Assembly: GCA_007132145.1 (NCBI GenBank)
Contig: SLPE01000030.1
Coordinates: 1 to 9,586 of the forward strand
Direction of reading: 5' to 3'
From: Candidatus Izemoplasma sp.
GTDB taxonomy: Bacteria > Bacillota_I > Bacilli_A > Izemoplasmatales > Izemoplasmataceae
Length of the DNA: 9,586 nucleotides
Below, in pieces: positions 1 through 7,300 of the stretch. A program made the translations under genes and the position numbers. The number at the start of each line of letters is the position of its first letter. The stretch's first letter is position 1. Under the pieces are notes generated by a model. It was not told where the DNA came from. It saw only the letters and a list, made by a program, of their open reading frames with translations, and did not search any database.

Positions 1-1
1 C

Positions 2-895
2 AACCCCGCACTCGCCGCCGCGTTCGACAGTTTCAGACATCAAGACAATTTCACCGCGACGACGCTGATGACGGTACCGGTTTTCGGTGAGATTACCTAT
101 ATCATGATGAGCGACGGGGTCAGCTATTACAGCGAAATGTGGTTTTTCGGAATGACCGACTTGCCATACCTCTTCATGGAAATCCAGTACATTGTCGAAG
201 AAGAAGGCCTGCTCGTATCCTATACACGTTACGAAGTTACAGGACCGTGGATCCGAGAAGTCGATGTCGATGAACCCGTCGAAGAATGGGGCTTCGAAGA
301 AGCCGACTTCAACGCGGCCTGGTTCGTGCATGAAAACGGAAGCTACACCTTGAAGCCTCAACACTTCGCCGATTTTTTCGGGGACGACGATAACGAAGAA
401 GTCGAATCCGTCACCGTGACACTCGACAACGGAGACATCATCTTCACCATTCATTCTTCCTACGGCGAGGAGAATAACGGGGAAGTGTACACTTCGACGA
501 TTACGATTTCCGACATCGGGACGACCGTCATCGAATTGCCCTCGTTCGACGATTACATCGATGAAGGAGACGAACCTGTCGAGACAGGACCGCGGGAGGT
601 CTTCCCGGATGCGCAACCGTACTTGACCGATGACTTGGACGAAGGCGAGGAACACGAGCATGTCTTGGTAATCGACGAGGCGGGAATCTATTGGATCTGG
701 ACGGAGTCCGACCTCGATACCGTCGGGGTACTGTATGATGGAGATTCTAGAATCGCCTACGACGACATGTCCGGCGACGACTGGAATTTCTTGATCACAC
801 GCTATTTGGAGCCGGGAGACTATACGCTCTTCGTATCCGGTTTTGATGCATTTGAAGAAGGACCGTATGAACTGTATGTAGAGAAGTACGAGTAA
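2..895 (+). CDS. Acidic, probably exported protein with C-terminal PPC-like domain (5' partial)
   Basis: The frame is open from the first bases, so the start and any signal peptide lie upstream; the ATG at 68 is probably internal, because the 22 codons before it read as protein continuing into the same domain. About 297 residues are visible. Residues 1 to about 182 alternate hydrophobic and polar residues as in a beta-sheet and end in DIGTTVIELP, a pattern I associate with LolA/LppX-like lipoprotein folds; this is a weak assignment. An acidic linker follows. Residues about 202-297 resemble a bacterial pre-peptidase C-terminal (PPC) beta-sandwich: GIYWIWTES, a DGDSRIAYDD turn, then LEPGDYTLFVSGF and a final YELYVEKY strand. 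PPC domains are usually found on secreted proteins. Asp and Glu are abundant throughout, giving a very acidic protein. No catalytic motif is visible. Probably a surface lipoprotein or secreted binding protein; the substrate is unknown. It sits upstream of rpmH, where dnaA lies in many relatives. Confidence 0.75.
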   Translation, partial: NPALAAAFDSFRHQDNFTATTLMTVPVFGEITYIMMSDGVSYYSEMWFFGMTDLPYLFMEIQYIVEEEGLLVSYTRYEVTGPWIREVDVDEPVEEWGFEEADFNAAWFVHENGSYTLKPQHFADFFGDDDNEEVESVTVTLDNGDIIFTIHSSYGEENNGEVYTSTITISDIGTTVIELPSFDDYIDEGDEPVETGPREVFPDAQPYLTDDLDEGEEHEHVLVIDEAGIYWIWTESDLDTVGVLYDGDSRIAYDDMSGDDWNFLITRYLEPGDYTLFVSGFDAFEEGPYELYVEKYE

Positions 896-923
896 GAAAG
901 GCATCATCGGGGAACCAAACATT

Positions 924-967
924 CGGGACGTTGCTGGCGCTTGGTTTCAGGCGCTCACAACGTCCCG
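924..967 (+). other. Long two-part hairpin downstream of the acidic exported protein
   Basis: A perfect 10-bp inverted repeat (CGGGACGTTG at 924-933, CAACGTCCCG at 958-967) encloses an inner stem (936-943 with 948-955, including two G-U pairs) around a GUUU tetraloop, separated by a 2x2 internal loop. It begins 28 bases after the preceding stop codon, as a terminator would, but the next bases (TCGCAAGTTG) contain no U-tract. It could be a factor-assisted terminator, an mRNA 3'-end protector or a DNA-level element. The structure is directly visible; its role is inference. Confidence 0.6.
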
Positions 968-974
968 TCGCAAG

Positions 975-1004
975 TTGACAAATACGGCGCTGACGATGTG
1001 TTAA
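975..1004 (+). promoter_or_regulatory. Possible upstream promoter for rpmH (weak)
   Basis: A perfect -35 hexamer TTGACA (975-980) is followed after 18 bp by TGTTAA (999-1004), which matches TATAAT at only three positions. If used, it would be a second, upstream start for rpmH. There is no extended -10 TGn. The copy at 1050 is far better, so this may be chance. Confidence 0.3.
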
Positions 1005-1049
1005 GGGGCCTTTTCCGGCAACGGGGAAATAATCCCTTTCATATTAGTG

Positions 1050-1078
1050 TTGACAGCGCAGGCGATATTATATATAAT
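1050..1078 (+). promoter_or_regulatory. Perfect consensus sigma-70/sigma-A promoter for rpmH
   Basis: TTGACA (1050-1055) and TATAAT (1073-1078) are separated by exactly 17 bp, the consensus for the housekeeping sigma factor. The -10 lies in an AT-rich patch in an otherwise GC-balanced region. Transcription should begin near 1085, leaving a leader of about 35 nt before the rpmH start. A very strong promoter fits the high demand for a ribosomal protein. Confidence 0.92.
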
Positions 1079-1106
1079 TGTAAAGCGTGGATTTTTCCTA
1101 CACACG

Positions 1107-1114
1107 AGGAGGTG
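1107..1114 (+). promoter_or_regulatory. Strong Shine-Dalgarno site fixing the GTG start of rpmH
   Basis: AGGAGGTG matches eight bases of the standard anti-Shine-Dalgarno complement and lies 6 nt before the GTG at 1121. It rules out the in-frame ATG at 941 as the start, which lies upstream of the promoter and inside the hairpin. Confidence 0.9.
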
Positions 1115-1120
1115 CCGCAC

Positions 1121-1255
1121 GTGAAAAGGACCTTTCAACCAAGTAAACGCAAACGCAAGAAGAACCACGGCTTCCGTCAACGCATGGCGACGCCGGCAGG
1201 GCGCCGAATTCTTGCCCGCAGAAGACAAAAGGGTCGTAAAACGCTTTCCGCGTAA
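1121..1255 (+). CDS. rpmH: 50S ribosomal protein L34
   Basis: This encodes a 44-residue, extremely basic protein beginning [20 protein letters not shown] and containing [15 protein letters not shown], the hallmark sequence of L34, a small protein of the large ribosomal subunit. Length matches the usual 44-46 residues. The start is GTG, supported by the near-perfect Shine-Dalgarno site and by the family N-terminus (MKRT). It is driven by the consensus promoter at 1050-1078 and followed by an intrinsic terminator at 1285-1318, so most transcripts may end before rnpA. The rpmH-rnpA-yidC order is widely conserved in bacteria, usually near the replication origin. Confidence 0.97.
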   Translation: MKRTFQPSKRKRKKNHGFRQRMATPAGRRILARRRQKGRKTLSA

Positions 1256-1284
1256 TGCGGGAGACAACCATTGATCACACCTGC

Positions 1285-1318
1285 AAACACCTGAAGATCG
1301 ATGTTTTCAGGTGTTTTT
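1285..1318 (+). terminator. Intrinsic terminator between rpmH and rnpA
   Basis: An 11-bp perfect stem (1285-1295 with 1306-1316) is followed by TTTTT overlapping the end of the stem (1314-1318) and then more T-rich sequence to 1327. The loop can tighten through extra A-U and G-U pairs. It lies 29 bases after rpmH and 21 bases before the rnpA start. It should lower transcription of the downstream genes relative to rpmH, as no separate promoter for rnpA is evident. Confidence 0.88.
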
Positions 1319-1327
1319 CTTATTCTT

Positions 1328-1332
1328 GGAGG
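1328..1332 (+). promoter_or_regulatory. Shine-Dalgarno site fixing the TTG start of rnpA
   Basis: GGAGG lies 7 nt before TTG at 1340. An in-frame ATG at 1301 lies inside the terminator hairpin loop and has no ribosome-binding site, so TTG at 1340 is preferred. It also restores the usual MKK N-terminus of the family. Confidence 0.82.
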
Positions 1333-1339
1333 GCGTTCG

Positions 1340-1684
1340 TTGAAAAAAGCGTATCGCGTGAAGAAGAACGATGAGATCGAAACGATCATCCGACACGGGG
1401 ACAAAGTGCGAAGTCCTTATTTTTCATGTTATAAAAAGCCTAACGAGGCCATTGGACATTTCCGCTTCGCTGTCAGCACACCGAAAGCTTGCGGCAAGGC
1501 ACACGCGCGCAACCGACTCAAGAGAAGGGTTCGTGCCATCGTGCGGGAAGCGGACATCCGAGAAGACTATGACATCTTCGTCATCGTGAACAAGAAAGCC
1601 GCAGACATCGATTTTCAGACGATGCGGGCGGACTTGATGAAACTTTTGGAAAAACATCAATTGACCGGGGTGAAAGTATGTTGA
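1340..1684 (+). CDS. rnpA: Ribonuclease P protein component
   Basis: This encodes 114 residues, the usual size for RnpA, the basic protein that binds the RNase P catalytic RNA and helps process 5' leaders of precursor tRNAs. It opens MKKAYRVKKNDEI, typical of the family. The signature RNR motif is seen at about residues 57-66 (RNRLKRRVRA) after FRFAVSTPKACGKAHA, and a C-terminal DYDIFVIVNKKAA strand follows. The start is TTG at 1340, chosen from the GGAGG site and family alignment. The 3' end overlaps yidC by 7 bases, implying translational coupling. Expression is probably readthrough from the rpmH promoter past the 1285-1318 terminator. The RNase P RNA gene is not in this window. Confidence 0.96.
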   Translation: MKKAYRVKKNDEIETIIRHGDKVRSPYFSCYKKPNEAIGHFRFAVSTPKACGKAHARNRLKRRVRAIVREADIREDYDIFVIVNKKAADIDFQTMRADLMKLLEKHQLTGVKVC

Positions 1685-3096
1685 AACGATGGAAAATGAT
1701 CCTGTTTGCGACCATGGCGGTGTTCGCGGTCTTCTTATCCGGCTGCGAAACCGAGCATTACAACCGGGCAATCGGCTATGAAAGCGGCGCGAGACTCGTC
1801 GTCACGGTCGAAGAACCGGGTGAGGAACCGGAAACCGTACAACTCTTGCAGACGGATGTCCGTCTGCAAGCGGGACAAGACTATGTGCTCACCTTCAGCG
1901 CCCGTGCAGCCGCCGCGAGGGAGATGCGGGTTCGAATCGGGACCGTGGAAGGCGATGTTGAAGCGGTGACGGACATCGTGAGCGACGTTGTCACGTTGAC
2001 ACCGACGACGACGAACTATTTTGTACATCTTTCTGCTGAAGAGACGCTAGAAGATGCCGTCCTCATCTTCGAACTCGGGAAGGTCGGTGCCGAAGCGGTC
2101 GCGACCGATGTCGCTTTCGAATCGGTTCGGATACGTCCTTATGATGGAGATGTCGCCGATTTGCATCTCGCCGAAGACCTCGAGACGCTCGAGTTCGGGG
2201 ACAATGTCGTCTCGAACTGGGATTTCGGTGAAGGCACCGATGCCTGGACGTTGCACGTAAGCGAAGACGCAAGCGCGACGTATACCGTCGTCGATGGTGA
2301 GCGTCTCGGTTTCGGATGGATGCAATGGATCGTCGGCGCCGTCGCCGATCTGATTCATGCCACGAGTCGACTCGCCGGGGGGTACTACATCGTCGGGTTG
2401 TTCGTCATCACGTTGCTCATCCGGATTGTCGGATGGCCGATCTATTCGAAGACGACGGCACTCAGCACGAACATGACGCTTGCCCAACCGGAAATCGACA
2501 AAATCAAACAGAAATACATGGGACGCAAGGATCCGCAAAGCCAGCAAATGTTGCAACAAGAGACGATGCGGGTCTACAAGGAGTACGGGGTCAACCCCCT
2601 CGGCTGCCTTTTGCCGGTTTTTCAAATGCCCATCTTCATCGCGATGTATCAAACCGTCAGGCGGTTGCCGTTGACGCATCGTTACCAGGACTTGAACTTC
2701 GGGTTCACGCCATGGACGGATTTCACCGATGTGCCGGCGGAGCCGTTCTTCGCGAACATCGGAAACAACATCGTCTTCATCCTGATGGCGGTCATCGTCG
2801 GGGCGACGATGTTCTTGTTCCAGATGTACGCCCAGAAGAAACCCGACATCTTACAAAACAAGAAGTTCCAGACCGAACAACAGAAGAATACCGAAAAGAC
2901 GATGAAATACATGATGTACTTCATGACGTTGATGCTCGTCTTCATCGCATACACGAACCTCGGGATCGCCTTCTATTGGATCATCGGGAACTTGTTCCAA
3001 TTCTTGCAAACCTACATCAACCGCAAACGGACGATTGCCAGGGTCATGGAACGCAAGCAAAAAGCATCCGCACTCAAAACGACAGGAAAACTCTAA
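1678..3096 (+). CDS. yidC: Membrane protein insertase YidC/Oxa1 family with CBM4/9-like extracellular domain
   Basis: This 472-residue protein is much longer than typical Gram-positive YidC (about 250-300). Residues 1-22 are a signal peptide ending in lipobox LSGC, with Cys23 as the predicted lipid anchor. The insertase core spans about 213-450: a helix with the conserved groove arginine (LLIRIVGWP, Arg249), a charged cytoplasmic hairpin (about 268-303), EYGVNPLGCLLPVFQMPIF (302-320), and further membrane segments near 363-383, 411-427 and 430-447, then a basic tail. Its job is to insert and fold membrane proteins, alone or with Sec. The extra region, residues 24-212, resembles a CBM4/9 jelly-roll: a GARLVVTVEEPGEEP strand, VQLLQTDVRLQAGQDYVLTF, ARAAAAREMRVRIG and LIFELGKVG. 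The segment normally at the N-terminus of that fold (NVVSNWDFGEGTDAW, about 176-190) comes last. The start ATG overlaps rnpA and has GGGGTGA upstream. The insertase call is firm; the extra domain is inferred from sequence pattern. Confidence 0.95.
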   Translation: MLKRWKMILFATMAVFAVFLSGCETEHYNRAIGYESGARLVVTVEEPGEEPETVQLLQTDVRLQAGQDYVLTFSARAAAAREMRVRIGTVEGDVEAVTDIVSDVVTLTPTTTNYFVHLSAEETLEDAVLIFELGKVGAEAVATDVAFESVRIRPYDGDVADLHLAEDLETLEFGDNVVSNWDFGEGTDAWTLHVSEDASATYTVVDGERLGFGWMQWIVGAVADLIHATSRLAGGYYIVGLFVITLLIRIVGWPIYSKTTALSTNMTLAQPEIDKIKQKYMGRKDPQSQQMLQQETMRVYKEYGVNPLGCLLPVFQMPIFIAMYQTVRRLPLTHRYQDLNFGFTPWTDFTDVPAEPFFANIGNNIVFILMAVIVGATMFLFQMYAQKKPDILQNKKFQTEQQKNTEKTMKYMMYFMTLMLVFIAYTNLGIAFYWIIGNLFQFLQTYINRKRTIARVMERKQKASALKTTGKL

Positions 3097-3099
3097 ATT

Positions 3100-3106
3100 A
3101 GGTGAT
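3100..3106 (+). promoter_or_regulatory. Shine-Dalgarno site deciding the GTG start of jag
   Basis: AGGTGAT lies 4 nt before GTG at 3111. In-frame GTG at 3102 and ATG at 3105 fall inside this site and cannot use it, so 3111 is preferred. That start gives MKTIEFEA, the usual Jag N-terminus. Confidence 0.75.
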
Positions 3107-3110
3107 GAAT

Positions 3111-3722
3111 GTGAAAACCATCGAATTCGAAGCACGCACCCGAGAAGAAGCGCTTGAAGAAGCGACGAAGGAATTCCGTGTCAATCCGGAGTACATCACA
3201 TTGGAGATGACGGAGAAGAAAGGCCTCCTAGGCATCAAGAAGCACTACCATGTCAAGGCGACGCTCGACGTCGACATCATCGAACTCGGCATGGAAATCC
3301 TGGAAACGTTGTTCAAGAACATGGGCGTCAAGGCGACCATCGAGATGCGCCACGGAGAAGAAGGCGAAATCGGCTACCACATCGAAACCGATGAGAATCC
3401 GGTCTTGATCGGTCGTAACGGAAAGACGCTCGACGGCATCCAGAGCTATTTGCGGAACCTCTTGAACATGTTCACGGAAGAATACGCGATGATTCTCGTC
3501 GACATCGGCGGTTACAGGGAAAACCGACGCCGACAGCTCGAGATTCTCGCGACGAAGACGGCAAAAGACGTCGCAAGGACGAAAATCGCCGTCAAGCTCA
3601 CACCGATGAACGCCTATGAACGACGCATCGTGCACACGAAACTGGCCGAGTGGCGCGATGTCGAAACGGTTTCCGAAGGCGAACACCCCGACCGGTACAT
3701 CATCATCCGTCCTAAACAGTGA
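3111..3722 (+). CDS. jag: RNA-binding protein Jag/KhpB (Jag-N, KH, R3H)
   Basis: This 203-residue protein has the three domains of Jag (KhpB/EloR). A Jag-N domain covers about 1-50, with the signature KKGLLGIKK at 36-44. A KH domain with the RNA-binding loop GRNG (101-104) lies in NPVLIGRNGKTLDGIQSYL. An R3H domain at about 140-200 carries the Arg-x3-His motif (R171, H175) in YERRIVHTKLAEW. The family binds RNA in the cytoplasm and in some Gram-positives influences cell elongation and division; the gene almost always follows yidC, as here, with a 14-base gap to the chosen start. It is co-transcribed with its neighbours and ends one base before the pth start codon. All domain motifs look intact. 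Confidence 0.95.
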   Translation: MKTIEFEARTREEALEEATKEFRVNPEYITLEMTEKKGLLGIKKHYHVKATLDVDIIELGMEILETLFKNMGVKATIEMRHGEEGEIGYHIETDENPVLIGRNGKTLDGIQSYLRNLLNMFTEEYAMILVDIGGYRENRRRQLEILATKTAKDVARTKIAVKLTPMNAYERRIVHTKLAEWRDVETVSEGEHPDRYIIIRPKQ

Positions 3723-3723
3723 C

Positions 3724-4272
3724 ATGTTACTTGTCGTCGGTCTCGGCAATCCGGGACGGAAATATAGGAAGACCCGACACAACATCGGCCATATATGCAT
3801 CGACTACTACGCCCATGTCGTCAAGACGAAACTGAAATCAGACAAGAAATTCCAAGGTGACATCGCCAAGGTCGGCGACGTCGTCTTCCTCAAACCTACG
3901 ACATACATGAACCTTTCGGGCATCAGTGTCCGTTCTGTGCAAGACTACTTCGACATCGCGACCGAAGACATCTTGGTCATCCACGACGACCTCGACCTTC
4001 CGCCGTTCAAACTGCGGTTGAAGGACGGGGGCGGCGACGGCGGTCACAAAGGCATCCGCTCGATCGCTTCGAGCCTGTCCGATGAAGGATTCAAACGGCT
4101 GCGAATCGGCATCGGCAGACCACGGACCGGCATGTCCGAAGCCCATGTGTTGTCGAATTTCTCCAAAGAAGAGATTCCCGAAGCCGAAGCGATGCTCGAT
4201 ACCGTAGGCGACATCTTGCATGCGTTCGTGAAGAAGACACCGTTTCTCGAACTCATGAACCGGTACAATTGA
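3724..4272 (+). CDS. pth: Peptidyl-tRNA hydrolase
   Basis: This 182-residue enzyme cleaves peptidyl-tRNAs released prematurely from ribosomes, recycling the tRNA. The start ATG at 3724 gives MLLVVGLGNPGRKYRKTRHN, the canonical N-terminus with substrate Asn9 and catalytic His19; an in-frame ATG at 3616 lies inside jag and is rejected. KPTTYMNLSG (Asn63) and HDDLDLPP (Asp88) match the other active-site positions. RLRIGIGRP (125-133) is typical. One oddity: the family motif GGHNG reads GGHKG here, with Lys109 at the position of E. coli Asn114. The start codon lies one base after the jag stop, so translation is probably coupled, and the ribosome-binding site must lie in the end of jag. Length matches the family. 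Confidence 0.95.
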   Translation: MLLVVGLGNPGRKYRKTRHNIGHICIDYYAHVVKTKLKSDKKFQGDIAKVGDVVFLKPTTYMNLSGISVRSVQDYFDIATEDILVIHDDLDLPPFKLRLKDGGGDGGHKGIRSIASSLSDEGFKRLRIGIGRPRTGMSEAHVLSNFSKEEIPEAEAMLDTVGDILHAFVKKTPFLELMNRYN

Positions 4273-4311
4273 AGCCGAAAGGCAAAGGCAACGTGTAGCG
4301 ACATGAAATAA

Positions 4312-4344
4312 AGGCGAACCCCCCCTCACCCCGGGTGTTCGCCT
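4312..4344 (+). other. Hairpin with C-rich loop in the pth-mfd spacer
   Basis: AGGCGAAC (4312-4319) pairs perfectly with GTTCGCCT (4337-4344); after one mismatch, CCC (4321-4323) pairs with GGG (4333-4335), leaving a C-rich loop. No U-tract follows on the plus strand, so it is not a classical terminator for pth. On the minus strand it would be followed by TTTATTTCAT, but no minus-strand gene ends here. It lies 9 bases before the mfd Shine-Dalgarno site and could separate pth and mfd expression. Confidence 0.55.
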
Positions 4345-4364
4345 GAACGCATGGAGGACAACCG

Positions 4365-7300
4365 ATGAAAGGACTCAACCGCTATCTACTCGAATCACCG
4401 TTCATGCGAGAGGTACTCGAAACCCTCGAAACCGAGCGATGCATTGAAATATCCGGGGGCTTCGAGGAGATGCACATCGTCTTGACGCGACTTTTCGCCA
4501 TGGACATGAATCGGGGCGTCATCGTCGTCCAAAACAACCTCTTTCATGCACAAAAGATGTATGAGACGATGAAAGAGAACGGAGGCGGCGCCCTCTTCTA
4601 TCCGCAAGACGATTTCGTCACCACGGACATGCTCGCGGCGAGTGAGACCTTGAAAGCGGAACGATTGAACACCATCAAGCATCTTTTGGACAACCCGACA
4701 TCGATCGTCGTCACCCATCCGGCGGGATTCATCCGCAAGATGATGCCCAAAGACGCCTATCTCGACGCGAGAAAGACTTATGCCGAAGGCGACGCCGTCG
4801 GCATCGAGGCGTTCGTCAAAACATTGATCCGATTCGGCTACGTCGATTCGGCGACTGTCGAAAAAAGTGGCGAATTCACACGCAGAGGAAGCATCGTCGA
4901 CGTCTTCCCGAGCGACGCCGAAAGTCCCGTTCGCATCGATTTCTTCGACGAAGACATCGAAAGCATCCGGACTTTCGACGTGAACACGCAACGATCGACG
5001 GAGAGAGTCGAGGCGTTCACCCTCTTTACCCGTCATGAGTTCTTCTACGGACAAGAAGCGCTCGAGTCGCTCGGACGAAACGTCTTGCGCATCATTGAAG
5101 AACGTTCGCTTTCTTCTGAAACGAGAGCGCGTGTGGAAAGAGAGCTTGAAACACTGAGAAACTACGAAGACCAAGACAAGTTGAATCGTTACACGACGTT
5201 CCTTCCTTGCGGACAGGCTACATTGTCCGAGCATTTGCAGGACCCGCTCGTGCTCTTCATCAACAAGCCTTCGATCGAGAAGGCGATCGAGCGTATCGCC
5301 GAGGATATCGGCGATTGGAAAAGCGAGGTCGGAGACTACGCGGCGTTGGGATTCGATTTCATCGCCGAACCGGACCGCATCCACCATACGAATGAAATCC
5401 GGTTCAACCCGTTTCCGAAGAGGGATGCGGACGTGCGGAGCTTTCCGCTGCGCGCCAAGGAGGGCGCGCTGTATCAAAGCAATCTCCACGCACTCAAGAA
5501 GGATCTCGTGAAATACGAGGGTCATAGTACCGTCTATGTCACATTGAACGACGAAGAACGACTCAAACATTTCAACGACACCTTCTCCGACGATATCGAC
5601 ATCAAAATTCTCGGCGTCTCGGACAAGCCATTCGTGAATCGCATCAACGCGCTCGTCTGTGACAACGCGCTCGCCTACGAGTGGTTCGATGCCAATGTCG
5701 TCGTCCTGAACGAACGCGCCGTCTTCGAAACGCCGAAAAAACGGAAAGTCAAGTATGCGAGCGTTTTCAAGGATACGAAAAGACTCACCGACGCCAAAGC
5801 GCTTCGCACCGGGGACCATCTCGTCCATTACGAACACGGCATCGGCCGTTTCGGCGGCATCGAGACGATGCGGATATCGGGACATACGAACGACTATGTC
5901 GTCATCCAATACCGTGGTGACGACGTGCTCTACATCCCCGTCGAGAACATCCATCTCGTCCAGCGCTACGAAGCGCACGAAGGCATCGTCCCGAAACTGA
6001 GCCGCCTCGGAAGCGGCGAGTGGGAGCGGACGAAAAAACGCGTTCGGAAACGGACCAAGGATATCGCGAACGCCTTGATCAAACTCTACGCCGCCAGAGA
6101 AAAGGCGAAAGGGTTCGCCTTCAGCGAAGACAGCGGATTCGCCGCGACGCTCGCGGCGGATTTCGAGTATGAGGAGACGCCAGACCAACAAGCGGCGATC
6201 GAAGCGGTCGAAGCGGATATGCAATCGCCCCGTCCTATGGACCGCCTCATTTGCGGCGACGTCGGCTACGGAAAGACGGAAGTCGCCTTGAGAGCGGCCG
6301 CGAAAGCCGTCCTCGACAACAAACAGGTCGCCTATCTCGCCCCGACGACGGTGCTTTCGCGTCAACACTATCATACGTTCAAGAACCGGCTTGAAAAACA
6401 CGGAATCCGTTGTGAACTCCTCAACCGGTTCGTACCCCCCGAGAAACAGAGGGAGGTTTTGAAAGGGTTGAAGGACGGCTCGGTCGATATCGCGCTCGGA
6501 ACACACCGGCTCCTTTCTTCCGATGTGCAATACCGTGACCTCGGATTGTTGATCATCGATGAAGAACAGCGCTTCGGTGTCGAACACAAAGAGAAGATCA
6601 AGACCTTGAAAGTGTCGCTCGACGTCTTGAGTCTGAGTGCGACACCGATTCCGCGGACGATGCAGATGGCCTTGACGAACGTCAAGGAGATGAGCCTTCT
6701 TGAAACCCCGCCGAAAAACCGTCTTCCCGTGCAAACGTACGTCTTGCCACGAAACGACCAAGTCGTCAAGGATGCCATTGAACGAGAACTCGCGCGTGAC
6801 GGGCAGATCTTCTATCTCTACAACCGGATCGAGACGATCGAGAACGTCCGCGACGCCTTGAGCAGGCTCGTTCCCGACGCCCGCATCGCCTTCGCGCACG
6901 GGCAGATGAGTCGCGCGAGACTCGAACATGTCGTCGAACGGTTTCTCGACCGCGAATTCGATGTCCTCGTCTCGACGACGATCATCGAAACCGGCATCGA
7001 CATCCCCAACGCCAACACGTTGATCATTCACGAAGCCGACAACCTCGGGCTCGCACAACTCTACCAGATTCGTGGAAGGGTCGGACGTAGCGACAGGATC
7101 GCATACAGTTATTTGATGTACGACAAGGACAAGGAACTGACCGAAGAGGCGGAAAAACGCCTGCGAGCCATCAAGGAATTCACCGAACTCGGCAGCGGAT
7201 ACAAGATCGCGGTTCGCGACCTCGCCATCCGCGGAGCCGGCGACCTCTTGGGGACGGAGCAGTCCGGATTCATCGACAGCGTCGGCATCCACCTGTTCTT

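Noticed and set aside
1003..1040. Small inverted repeat (AAGGG with CCCTT, and GGGA with TCCC) between the two TTGACA sites
   Set aside because: The stems are only four or five base pairs and mutually exclusive, so chance is a sufficient explanation.
941..1120. N-terminal extension of rpmH from ATG 941
   Set aside because: It would start inside the hairpin and upstream of the promoter. L34 is about 44 residues and the GTG at 1121 has an ideal ribosome-binding site.
896..1120. Replication origin with DnaA boxes upstream of rpmH
   Set aside because: No match close to TTATCCACA or its complement was found, and the only AT-rich patch is explained by the promoter -10.
1301..1339. 13-residue extension of RnpA from ATG 1301
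   Set aside because: The ATG lies in the terminator loop with no ribosome-binding site; TTG 1340 has GGAGG and gives the family N-terminus.
2047..2679. Minus-strand 210-codon frame opposite yidC
   Set aside because: It is a shadow of yidC with no domain signature or promoter; yidC on the other strand is well supported.
2316..3101. Plus-strand 261-codon frame inside yidC
   Set aside because: It is out of frame with the clear insertase core, rich in Arg and His as shifted frames of this composition are, and has no ribosome-binding site or family motif.
3228..3800. Minus-strand open frame opposite jag and pth
   Set aside because: It is in register with jag and has the same codon-bias origin. 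It resembles no family I recognise and spans a gene boundary.
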